Of a stretch of 7,700 nt of DNA, positions 1 through 6,459 are shown one piece after another. A model generated the notes under the pieces. That model was not told the origin of the DNA and did no database searches. It worked only from the letters and a program-made list of their open reading frames with translations. Origin of the DNA: JBIKLM01 sp044375105 (GTDB lineage: Bacteria > Planctomycetota > UBA1135 > GCA-002686595); contig JBILNK010000197.1 in the NCBI GenBank assembly GCA_044375105.1, forward strand, positions 1-7,700, read 5' to 3'. Numbering within the stretch: the stretch's first letter is position 1; each line of letters starts with the position of its first letter. Made by a program: the position numbers and the translations under genes.

Positions 1-430
1 CGTGCAGGATCTGATCGATGCCGTCGTCGAGGCAGCGGCGCAGCAGCGCTTCGACCGACTGGCCGGCGGGCCAGAAGCGGCCGCGCACCGCCAGCAGCGC
101 GATCAGACGCTCGGCCAAACGTTCGGGATCGATCAACAGCGCACCTTCTACTAGCTGCGCGGCGGCCCGGGGCAACAGCTCGAGGATCGGGTCCTCGAGG
201 TGCCGCTCGCAGAAGGTGCGGCTGCTGCCGGCCTCGCTGAGCGCGCGCCGCAGCCACTCCGCGTCGAGGCGGCCGAGCACGCGGCCGGGCTCGAGCAGCT
301 GGCTGAGCTGGCGCTGGGCCGAGGCCGTGGCCAGGTCTTGGGGGAGCGCATCGGCGGGCCCGGAGACGGCGCCGGCGAGGGGGCCTCGCTGGTCTCCGTC
401 CGCATGGGTGGGCCGCCCGTCGGAGTGCAT
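1..430 (-). CDS. Partial gene: paralogue of the gene A protein, 3' end beyond the window
   Basis: The ATG at 430-428 opens a frame that stays open to the window edge (143 complete codons). An in-frame TAG lies 18 codons upstream with no ATG, GTG or TTG between, so this start is the only sensible one; the ribosome site is weak (GGGGAAG about 8 bases upstream). I do not recognise the family. Residues 45-142 align without gaps to residues 34-131 of the protein encoded at 6165-5467, with 44 of 98 identical by hand count. Shared blocks are L.EP..V..RL...WL..AL, LL..PERLA.R..ALL.VR.R.W and VE.LL.RC..DG..Q. The first 40 residues are low-complexity and unrelated between the two, as expected of a disordered N-terminus. 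There is no signal peptide or membrane segment, so it is probably cytoplasmic. The part that would show the 'FNRLP' C-terminal motif of gene A lies outside the window. The homology shows that this frame, and not the overlapping antisense frames, is coding. Confidence 0.78.
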   Translation of the reverse strand, partial: MHSDGRPTHADGDQRGPLAGAVSGPADALPQDLATASAQRQLSQLLEPGRVLGRLDAEWLRRALSEAGSSRTFCERHLEDPILELLPRAAAQLVEGALLIDPERLAERLIALLAVRGRFWPAGQSVEALLRRCLDDGIDQILH

Positions 431-751
431 GGCCGGATCTTCCCCGGGCCCCCCGTATCCGTCAAGAGGGCGACGACGGCACTATTTCGGCGGGGAATAT
501 CTTCAATTTCAAGACAAACCCGCGCCTGGACGCAGAGTTTCGCCCTAAAGCGTAGCGCTCGCCCCCGGCCGCTCGCCGCAAGATGTGCTGCCAATGGAGG
601 GGAGCTGGGCCCCCAAAGCGCTCCGAGGCCGCGCGAGGCCTGGGGTTGGTGGCCCGCAGCGGGCGCCGGCCCGGCGTGCGTCGGTCGCGGTGCAATCTCC
701 CTGCCCACGCGTCCGCTGGACGAGGCCGAGAGGCGCCCGACCGCTATGTCA
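431..751. other. Intergenic region upstream of the partial gene
   Basis: About 320 bases without a gene I can support; the open frames crossing it in both directions have no recognisable protein and look like high-GC shadows. The stretch 481-525 is noticeably AT-richer than its surroundings (AATATCTTCAATTTCAAG on the plus strand) and lies 50-95 bases upstream of the minus-strand start at 430, where its promoter would be expected. I could not find a convincing -35/-10 pair. A short odd palindrome, CGCCGG-C-CCGGCG, lies at 664-676. Confidence 0.5.
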
Positions 752-880
752 GGCGCAGGAGAACAGATCCAGCCCGAGGCGTCGATCCGCGTCCGTGGGG
801 CCGCCGGAGGGCGGCCCAAGGGCCTGTGGACAGCCCGATCTCGCGGCTTGGGCGCTGCCCGAGTCGGCTTGTGTTGCTGA
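752..880. repeat. Structured dispersed repeat, copy R1 (two conserved hairpins)
   Basis: This stretch matches the region at 6376-6457. Block I (845-865) differs from 6422-6442 at one base and folds on the plus strand as a 9-bp stem, GGCTTGGGC/GCCCGAGTC, with a 3-base loop. Block II (798-817) is an 8-bp perfect stem, GGGCCGCC-GGAG-GGCGGCCC, and the 25-base segment holding it differs from R2 at three positions. The spacer between the blocks is not conserved. The left end (GGCGCAGGAGAACAGATC, 752-769) is close to the reverse complement of the right end of R2 (6443-6457), apart from a 3-base gap. The element begins about six bases after the stop codon of gene D. It may be a small mobile or REP-like element, or a 3'-end structure. 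There is no T-run, so it is not a classical intrinsic terminator. Confidence 0.75.
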
Positions 881-885
881 GGTTG

Positions 886-3800
886 TCATCGCGGCTCTGC
901 CAGCGCGCCGCTGGGGGCTTCGAGGGGGCCCACCCGGCCCAGGTTGTCGGTGGCGAGATCGAGCGGCGGCCAGCCGATCAAACGCGCGCCGGGGGGCAGG
1001 TCGGGCACGGACAGGAGCACGGGCTGGTCCGCCAGCGGCAGGCCGTCGGCGCCCAGCAGGGTGCGCTCGAAGAGCACGCGCCTCGGCAGGCGCAGCTCGA
1101 GCGGCGGCAGCCCCTCCGCGGGCAGATCGAGCTCGAATTCGAGGGGCCAGTGGCCGGGGGCTTCGATGGCGATGCGATAGCGACCGGGGCCCAGGGCGGT
1201 GCGGCGCGCGCGGCCGGAATCGTCGCTGGACTGGCTGCCGAGCGCGAGCTGGCCGTCCAGGGCGCTCCAATCGAGGCGCGCGCCGGGCAGGGGTCCGTCC
1301 TCGTCGCGCAAGACGAATTCGAACGTCAGGCGCGGATCGAAGACGCGCTCGACGAGGCGCGGCTCGCCCAGCCACAGCGGCAGCGCATGGTGTCCGGCGT
1401 CCTGCGCGCGGGGGCCGGGGGCCGGCGCGGCGAGGCCGAAATCGGCGGCGGTCAGGCACACATCGGCGAGCACGCCGCCCTCGGGACCCTGCAGCGCCAG
1501 GCACAGCTCGCCGGCGGGCGCGCTGGGCAATTGGGCCAGGCCCTGCGCATCGCTGAGGCGCTGGCCGAGCAGCTTGAGCGCCTGGCCGGGGGCGCGCTGG
1601 TAGACCTCGATGCGCACGCCGGGCAGGCCGCGGCCGGCGCCGTCGACCAGGCGCAGGGGCCAGTTGGAGGCGCCCAGGGGCAGCTCGATGCGCTCGAGTT
1701 CGGCGCCGCTGAGCGCGACGCTGGCCTGCGCGCTGCGCGCCGGCGCGCCGTAGCTCCATTGCAGGTATAGGACCCGGGCCGGGATGGCCGGCACGCGCGT
1801 GGCGCGGCTGCGATCGGAGAGCGTCAACAAACGCAGGCCGGGGCGGCCCTCGGGGTCGGTGAACTTGATCCAGACGTCGAGCAGGTCGGCGTCGGCGCCC
1901 GCGGGCAAAGCCCGTGCGTCCAACGCGGCGCTCGGCTCCGCCGGGGCCTCAGCGGCCTCTGCATCGAGGCTCAGGTCGAGCGCTTCGCGGGGCCCGCCGG
2001 CGGCGGCGCCCGTGGGCAGGAGCTCGAGGCGGCGGCCTTCGTCGACCCACAGGCGCACTTCGCCCGCGTCGGATCCGGAGCCATCCAGGGCGTACAGGTC
2101 CTCGACCCCGCTCGGGTGGCGCAGGCTCAGCTCGCCGGCGGCGCGGTCGAGGGGCAGGCTGGCGCGCCCGGCGGCGTCGAAGGCCACGCTGGGGCCCCGC
2201 GGGCGGAACCCCAAGGCGACCTGGTAGCGCGTCGGATCCGCGGCGCCTTCGAGGCGCACGGACAGGTCGGCGAGCGGCTCGAGGGCGATCGTTCCGAAGT
2301 CGAGCGGCGCCGCGCCGCGGGGCTCGCTCGGCCAGGCCAGAGCCACGAGTTCGGGCCGATGGCCCGGGGCCTCGATGCACAGGGCGCTGGCCTCGGGATG
2401 CAGGCGTTCGAGCTCGAAACGGCCCAGGGCGTCGGAGACCTGCGGCAGGGGCATGCTGGCCCGCGGGCGCTCCGGATCGCCGCTGAGCAGCGTCAGGCGC
2501 GCCGCGGCGATCGGCGCGCCGCTCTGCGCGTCCAACAGGCGACCGGCGGCGCGCTGGCCGGGGCCGAGCTCGAGCTCGACGCTGTGCGCCGTCGCGGAGG
2601 CGGCCAGCAGCTCGAGCCGCGCCGGCGGCGTGAGGCCCAGACCGGGCAATTCGGCCAGGATCGTCAGAGGGCCTTCGGCCAGGTCCTCCAGCAGGAAAGC
2701 GCCCGCGGCCTCTGGGCCGAAGGCGCGGCGCTGGTACTGGCCCAGCACGGCGCTGCTGTGGATCAACACGAAATCCTGCGCTGGCTGGCCGTCGAGCAGC
2801 ACCCGTCCGGAGAGCGTCGCGGCGCGCGCCAGGGGCAGATCGAAGGCGCTGCGGCGCTCGCCGGGCGCCACGCGCACGCCCACGATCGTGCGCGGGGCGC
2901 GTCCGGGGGCCTGGGCCTCGATGTCGTAGGCCAGTTCGGCGTCGAGCCCCGCCAGCAGGGCGATGCCGTCCGCGTCGGCGCGGCGCTCCAGGATCGCCCC
3001 GGGCGCTCCGCCGCTCGGCCGCGCGAAGACGCGCGCACCCGCCAGGGCGGCGCCGTCTTCGAGCGCCACCGGGAACACGGCCAGATCGACGCCGCGCACG
3101 AAGGGCATCTCGAGGCTCCAGGCGGAGCCGAGCGGCGCCGGGAAGCGCGCGGTCCATTCGCGGTTGCCGCCCTGCCACAGGCGCAGCAGGTACTCGCGTC
3201 CCGCGGGCAGCCGCGGCAGCTCCAGCGGCCCGAAGCGCACGCCGTCCGGGCTCTGCATGCTGGCCAGGGGCTGGCCGGCCAGGGCCGGATCGCCGACGCC
3301 GATCGATTCGATCGAAACCAGGGCCTCGGGCGCGAGCCGGCTGCCGTCCAGGGAGCGCGCCAGGGCCTCGAGGCTCCAGGTGGGCAACAGCTCCAGCTCG
3401 ATCGGGCCGGGCTCGCCGAGCCGCACCGGCAGCGAGCGCTGCCCCTCGGCCTCGGCCCAAACCCACATCGGCCCGCCCAGGTCGAGCAGCGCCGCCGCGC
3501 CGGTTCGATCGGTCTCGCTGCGGCGCTCGAGGGCGCGGCGCATCAGCGCCTCCCCGGCCAGGCTGCCCGCGCCGATCTGCTCGGGCGGCAGGGCCTGCTG
3601 GACCAGCCGGGCGCCGGCGATCGGCGCGCCCGCCAGGGTCACGCGCGCGCTGGCGGCCCGCCCGGGCTCGAGGCGCAGGGACGCCGGCCACGACTCCCCC
3701 ACCGCGCGCTGGAACAGCGCTGCGCGCGCGAGCGGGTGCGTGACCCAACAAAACTCGAAATCGGTTTCGGGATCGACGAGCTCGAAGCTGCGCTCGAGCG

Positions 3801-4329
3801 CCACGCGCCCGCTGGCGTCGGACCGGCCGGCCAGGCGCCGCTGGGCCAGCGCCGCGCTGCGCTCGGCCAGGTGCCAGAGCACGAGGTTTCCGGCGCTGTC
3901 GTCGAGGGTCTGATAGACCTCCGCATCCCAGAGGTGCGCGGAGAGCTCGGCGCCCGCGAGCGGCGCGCCGCCGGGGCCGAGGATCAAGAGCTGGCCCGCG
4001 CGCGCCTCGGGGCCCGCCCGGATCGCCTCGGGAGCCTGGGGCGCGGCCGCGGTGGGCGCGCTGGCGAGGGACCGGGGGCCGAGCTCCGCGGGGCTTCTCA
4101 GCCCTCCGGATCGCTCCGCAAGCCCGGCGGCTCGGACCTCCGCCTCGAGCCCCGGCGGGGTCGCGGCGGCGCCCGCGAGCGCGGCACGCGAGCCGCCCGG
4201 GGCGCGCTCCACGCCGCTCCACGGGCCCTCGGAGCCCGCCCAGAGGGTCAGGCCCAGGGCCGCCGCCAGGGCGGCCAGGCCCAGGGCGGCGCGGCCCCCC
4301 GGAGCCGGCATGGGAAGGCGGGCCCTCAC
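886..4329 (-). CDS. Gene D: large exported protein with carboxypeptidase-regulatory-like (CnaB-type) modules
   Basis: The product is 1147 residues from GTG 4329. This start overlaps the stop of gene C as GTGA and has GAGGT 12 bases upstream; an in-frame ATG at 4311 is the alternative and loses six residues. Residues 1-13 are basic/neutral and 14-31 are a hydrophobic helix: a signal peptide or N-terminal membrane anchor. An Ala/Pro-rich linker follows to about residue 108. The rest is a chain of beta-sandwich units marked by the strand pattern G.P[LI].GA.[LV] and a later 'D..GR' turn: about 112-180, 225-320, 412-500, 503-590, 591-690 (the best one, with GRLLDAQSG.PI, VSDALGRFEL and EAPGH), 889-960, 1002-1072 (LRDEDGPLPGARL, SDDSGRARR, EAPGH) and 1086-1147. 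This is the PF13620-like fold, usually structural or carbohydrate/protein-binding; no catalytic domain is visible. It is probably anchored in the cytoplasmic membrane and faces the periplasm, or is surface-exposed. The last unit looks short. It is the final gene of a coupled operon and the repeat R1 follows directly. Confidence 0.9.
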   Translation of the reverse strand: MRARLPMPAPGGRAALGLAALAAALGLTLWAGSEGPWSGVERAPGGSRAALAGAAATPPGLEAEVRAAGLAERSGGLRSPAELGPRSLASAPTAAAPQAPEAIRAGPEARAGQLLILGPGGAPLAGAELSAHLWDAEVYQTLDDSAGNLVLWHLAERSAALAQRRLAGRSDASGRVALERSFELVDPETDFEFCWVTHPLARAALFQRAVGESWPASLRLEPGRAASARVTLAGAPIAGARLVQQALPPEQIGAGSLAGEALMRRALERRSETDRTGAAALLDLGGPMWVWAEAEGQRSLPVRLGEPGPIELELLPTWSLEALARSLDGSRLAPEALVSIESIGVGDPALAGQPLASMQSPDGVRFGPLELPRLPAGREYLLRLWQGGNREWTARFPAPLGSAWSLEMPFVRGVDLAVFPVALEDGAALAGARVFARPSGGAPGAILERRADADGIALLAGLDAELAYDIEAQAPGRAPRTIVGVRVAPGERRSAFDLPLARAATLSGRVLLDGQPAQDFVLIHSSAVLGQYQRRAFGPEAAGAFLLEDLAEGPLTILAELPGLGLTPPARLELLAASATAHSVELELGPGQRAAGRLLDAQSGAPIAAARLTLLSGDPERPRASMPLPQVSDALGRFELERLHPEASALCIEAPGHRPELVALAWPSEPRGAAPLDFGTIALEPLADLSVRLEGAADPTRYQVALGFRPRGPSVAFDAAGRASLPLDRAAGELSLRHPSGVEDLYALDGSGSDAGEVRLWVDEGRRLELLPTGAAAGGPREALDLSLDAEAAEAPAEPSAALDARALPAGADADLLDVWIKFTDPEGRPGLRLLTLSDRSRATRVPAIPARVLYLQWSYGAPARSAQASVALSGAELERIELPLGASNWPLRLVDGAGRGLPGVRIEVYQRAPGQALKLLGQRLSDAQGLAQLPSAPAGELCLALQGPEGGVLADVCLTAADFGLAAPAPGPRAQDAGHHALPLWLGEPRLVERVFDPRLTFEFVLRDEDGPLPGARLDWSALDGQLALGSQSSDDSGRARRTALGPGRYRIAIEAPGHWPLEFELDLPAEGLPPLELRLPRRVLFERTLLGADGLPLADQPVLLSVPDLPPGARLIGWPPLDLATDNLGRVGPLEAPSGALAEPR

Positions 4330-4568
4330 GGCTTGGGAATGACCTCTTCCTGCTTCTGCCCTTGGCTGGTCACCGGGCCGTTGCCGCCTGCGATCACGGG
4401 CGGCGGGGCGCTGCGCTTGAGCTTGTCGCGGGCGCTGAGCTGGCCTTCGGCCTTGGGCTTGGGCGGCCCAACTCCGGAGACCTGGGCGGACGCCAGGCCC
4501 GCCAGCCCGAGCAGGGCCAGCAGCAGCAAACGGCGCGCGCGCGCCATGGCAGTCAGGGCGCGGACCAT
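4326..4568 (-). CDS. Gene C: small secreted or anchored Pro/Lys-rich protein (80 aa)
   Basis: This is a real small gene despite its size. Its ATG (4568-4566) shares one base with the TGA of gene B (TGATG), GGAGGT lies six bases upstream, and its TGA overlaps the GTG of gene D. Residues 1-13 carry four arginines, residues 14-26 form a Leu/Ala-rich hydrophobic core, and A-S-A (26-28) is a textbook signal-peptidase I site, giving a mature peptide of about 52 residues beginning QVSGVGPPKPK. The mature part is hydrophilic, rich in Pro, Lys and Gln, and probably disordered, with no cysteine and no recognisable domain. A second methionine at residue 8 would make a shorter, more typical signal peptide. 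Its place between the TPR protein and the giant exported protein suggests a periplasmic partner of gene D, for example a linker or chaperone-like factor; this is inference from position only. I do not recognise a family. Confidence 0.8.
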   Translation of the reverse strand: MVRALTAMARARRLLLLALLGLAGLASAQVSGVGPPKPKAEGQLSARDKLKRSAPPPVIAGGNGPVTSQGQKQEEVIPKP

Positions 4569-5470
4569 CAGAGCACCTCCACGAAGGCCGAGACCCAGCG
4601 GTCGGAGCGCGGGCCGTGACCGCGCGAGAGGTGCAGCTCGGCGCCGGCGGCGCGCGCCAAGGCCTGGAATTCGCGCGCGGCGTGGGCCGCGTCGGGCGCC
4701 AGCTCGAAGGCGGCGCCCGCGTGGGCTTCGGCGGCGCTGCTCTGCCCCGCGCGCAGGGCGCAGTGCCAAGCGGAAAGGGCCGCGGCCAGGCTGGGCTCGT
4801 GGCGCTGGGCCAGGCCATACCAGTGGGAAGCGGCGGCGAAGCGGCCGGTGGCGAAATGGATGCGACCCAAGATCAGCGCCAGGGCGGTGCGCCAGAGCGG
4901 ATCGCGCGCGCTGCGCCAGCCGGCCAGGGCCGCCTGCAGCGCTTCGTCGGGGCGGCCTAGCCGCTCGAGCCAGAAGGCCTGGTGCTGGAGCGTCATCGGA
5001 TGGGGCGCCAGGCGCTGGCCCTGGCGCAGCAGCTCGAGGGCCTCCTCGGGCCGGGTCAGCTCGCCGTCGAGGGCGCGCAGCAGGCGCGCGGCCCCGGGGA
5101 CCCACTGGTCGCGCTCGGGCAAGCGCGCGGCGGCGGCGCGGCGCTCGGCCAGCTCGTCGCTGGGCAGAGCCCGCGCGCGCGCTTCGGCGTCGAGCCGCGG
5201 ATCGAGCAGCGCCGAGACCCCCGGCAAACTGCGGGTCAGCCCGAAGGAAAGCTGGCGGATCAGGCCGCTGAGCTCCTCGCGATAGCCGCGCAGCAGCTCC
5301 TGCTCGGCGGCGGTCAAGCCGGGCTCCTTGCCGGTCCACAATCGCGGCGCGCTGGACTCGAGCCGCTCCGTGGAAGCGGCGGCCGCGCGGCCGAAGAGCA
5401 TCGAATCCGGCCGCTGGGAGAGCTCTGCAAGGAGCTGCTCGAGCGCCGGGCTGATCGAACGGGATTTCAT
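4568..5470 (-). CDS. Gene B: TPR-like repeat protein (300 aa)
   Basis: The start ATG 5470 overlaps the stop of gene A (ATGA) and has a consensus GGAGGT five bases upstream, so it is secure. The N-terminal 50 residues are polar; residues 53-80 are predicted helical (LTAAEQELLRGYREELSGLI). From about 117 to 290 the protein is a helical-hairpin array with tetratricopeptide spacing: 'EEALELLRQGQRLAPHPMT' then 'AFWLERLGRPDEALQAAL' (131-172), and 'ALILGRIHFATGRFAAASHWYGLAQRHEP' with the following helices (187-250). The G-R-x-x-x-A positions fit the TPR consensus, though the repeats are degenerate. There is no signal peptide or membrane helix, so it is probably cytoplasmic. TPR arrays are protein-interaction scaffolds; a partnership with the gene A protein, with which it is translationally coupled, is the simplest reading. 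The C-terminal 30 residues (HLSRGHGPRSDRW) are not TPR-like. Confidence 0.87.
   Translation of the reverse strand: MKSRSISPALEQLLAELSQRPDSMLFGRAAAASTERLESSAPRLWTGKEPGLTAAEQELLRGYREELSGLIRQLSFGLTRSLPGVSALLDPRLDAEARARALPSDELAERRAAAARLPERDQWVPGAARLLRALDGELTRPEEALELLRQGQRLAPHPMTLQHQAFWLERLGRPDEALQAALAGWRSARDPLWRTALALILGRIHFATGRFAAASHWYGLAQRHEPSLAAALSAWHCALRAGQSSAAEAHAGAAFELAPDAAHAAREFQALARAAGAELHLSRGHGPRSDRWVSAFVEVL
4575..4580 (-). promoter_or_regulatory. Ribosome binding site of gene C
   Basis: The minus strand reads GGAGGT, then six bases, then ATG at 4568. It lies inside the 3' end of gene B. This site fixes the start of the small gene C and is strong evidence that the gene is translated. Confidence 0.8.
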
Positions 5471-6165
5471 GAAACACCTCCCTCGGGTAAGGCCAGCACC
5501 TCGGCCAGCAGCGAGCGCGCCCGGGGCAGGTTCCAGCCGGGCGACGGCGGTTGGCCCGCCGCCGCGTGCTGCGGATCGGCGGGAGGGTCGACGCCGCGCA
5601 CGACCCAGTCGAAGAGTCCCCGCCGTTCGGGGAACGGCAGGCGGTTGAAGCGCACCAGCGCCAAGCGCCAGTGGGCGCTGGCCAGCCCGAACAGCTCGCC
5701 GGCGATGGCGTATTGGCCCAGCACCCCGGGTTCCGCGGAGAGGCCGTAGTCCTCCTCGCGCTCGTCCTCGAGCATCAGCTGGGCGGCGCCATCCTCGTGG
5801 CAGCGGGCGAGCAGCTGCTCGACCGTGGGCAGGCCGCGCCAGCCCCGGGCGCGCACGGAAAGCAGCGCCAGGGCCCGGGAGGCCAAGCGTTCGGGGGCCA
5901 CCAGCAGGCAGCGCTGGTGGAGGTGCTGGGCGGCGCGGGCGCGGCCCTCCAGCAGCGCGTCGCCCTCGAAGCGCACGAAGAAATCGCCCGCGCTGCGGGT
6001 CAGCGCCAGGGCGCCCTGCAGCCAATCGCCCGACAGGCGAGCGCGCACCGGCGGCGGTTCGATCAGGTCACGGAGCTGCTGCTGCCCGGCGGCCAGAGCC
6101 GGGGCAGTCCCGCTGGGCGGCCCGCTGGCGCCCTCGTACCCGAATGTTTGCCCCTCGCGGGCCAC
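5467..6165 (-). CDS. Gene A: unrecognised soluble protein heading the operon; possible sigma-region-4-like C-terminus
   Basis: The product is 232 residues. GTG 6165 is the only standard start after the in-frame TGA about 11 codons upstream; no good ribosome site is seen, so translation may be weak or leader-controlled. I do not recognise the family by name. It has no signal peptide or membrane segment. Residues 1-30 are low-complexity. Residues 34-131 form the block shared with the gene at 430-1 (44/98 identical). Residues 134-140 are acidic (EDEREED). Residues 158-190 read 'LFGLASAHWRLALVRFNRLPFPERRGLFDWVVRG', whose F-N-x-L-P....R..L....x.G pattern recalls the start of sigma-70 region 4 ('LP...R.v..l...G'). 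The following helix-turn-helix positions are Pro/Ala-rich and degenerate, ending in 'LPRARSLLAEVLAL'. It may be a diverged sigma- or anti-sigma-like regulator, or simply a helical protein with chance resemblance. It is coupled to gene B through ATGA. Confidence 0.82.
   Translation of the reverse strand: MAREGQTFGYEGASGPPSGTAPALAAGQQQLRDLIEPPPVRARLSGDWLQGALALTRSAGDFFVRFEGDALLEGRARAAQHLHQRCLLVAPERLASRALALLSVRARGWRGLPTVEQLLARCHEDGAAQLMLEDEREEDYGLSAEPGVLGQYAIAGELFGLASAHWRLALVRFNRLPFPERRGLFDWVVRGVDPPADPQHAAAGQPPSPGWNLPRARSLLAEVLALPEGGVS
5476..5481 (-). promoter_or_regulatory. Ribosome binding site of gene B
   Basis: A consensus GGAGGT on the minus strand, five bases before ATG 5470, inside the last codons of gene A. 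Gene A itself lacks such a site, so B may be translated more strongly than A from the same message. Confidence 0.8.
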
Positions 6166-6280
6166 CCTGGGGATGTTCAGGGCCCCCGCAAGCGCGGGTC
6201 AAGGCGGAGGCATGGCCCAGAGCCAGCACTGGGCCGCGCCGTCAAGGCCCGAACAGGGTGACTTGGTGGGCTTATGCTGC
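6166..6280 (-). promoter_or_regulatory. Leader and presumed promoter region of the A-B-C-D operon
   Basis: This short stretch lies between the structured repeat R2 and the GTG of gene A. It holds two perfect inverted repeats: GGCCCA/TGGGCC (6214-6219 with 6230-6235, 10-base loop) and CCCGC-AAGC-GCGGG (6185-6198), the latter ending about 20 bases before the start codon. TTGAC occurs twice on the minus strand (near 6245 and 6202), but neither has a convincing -10 box at the right distance. The hairpins could affect ribosome access to a gene that has no Shine-Dalgarno sequence; this is inference. Confidence 0.4.
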
Positions 6281-6296
6281 TTTTTCGGCCCCCAGA

Positions 6297-6457
6297 GGGC
6301 CGCCGGACGGCCCCGTGCCGGCTCGCCGCCCGCGCTGCGGCGGTCCAGGGACGGCCGCCAGGCCAGGCCGCGCGGCGGCCGCCGGAAGGCGGCCGAAAGG
6401 CATCCGACCGGCTCGTCCTGTGGCTTGGGCGCGGCCCGAGTCGATCTCTTCTGCGCC
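6297..6457. repeat. Structured dispersed repeat, copy R2, with an extra hairpin unit
   Basis: This is the counterpart of the repeat at 752-880. Hairpin I (6422-6442) has arms identical to R1 and differs only in the loop (GCG for GCT). Hairpin II (6376-6395) is CGGCCGCC-GGAA-GGCGGCCG; its outermost pair is C-G where R1 has G-C, a compensatory change. Two more perfect hairpins lie on the left: GGGCCG-CCGGA-CGGCCC (6297-6313), which matches R1 hairpin II on the minus strand apart from a 3-base gap, and CGCCGC/GCGGCG (6324-6329 with 6337-6342). The right end, GATCTCTTCTGCGCC (6443-6457), is the inverse of the left end of R1. The repeat starts two bases after the stop codon of the DUF1801 gene, mirroring how R1 follows gene D. 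A single T-run (6281-6285) lies outside the hairpins on the wrong side for termination of the minus-strand message. Confidence 0.72.
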
Positions 6458-6459
6458 CG

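Noticed and set aside
798..865. The repeat hairpins as classical Rho-independent terminators
   Set aside because: Neither strand has a T-run after the stems. Hairpin-only termination is possible but cannot be claimed from the sequence.
200..880. Plus-strand frames across the left-hand gene and the gap, one of which reads GLGAARV over the repeat as R2 also does
   Set aside because: The shared GLGAARV is simply the translated hairpin I sequence, and the surrounding residues do not match. The minus-strand frame at 430-1 is confirmed by its paralogue.
1949..4222. A 757-codon minus-strand frame overlapping gene D in another phase (and a similar one at 749-1759)
   Set aside because: The product is almost wholly Arg/Ala/Pro/Gly, the typical shifted-frame reading of GC-rich coding DNA, while the gene D frame shows repeated beta-sandwich motifs throughout.
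2116..5271. A 1051-codon open frame on the plus strand opposite genes D, C and B
   Set aside because: Its translation is Gln/Arg/Gly/Ala-rich with no domain, and it lies antisense to frames with signal peptides, repeated domain motifs and ribosome sites. Long antisense frames are expected at this GC content.
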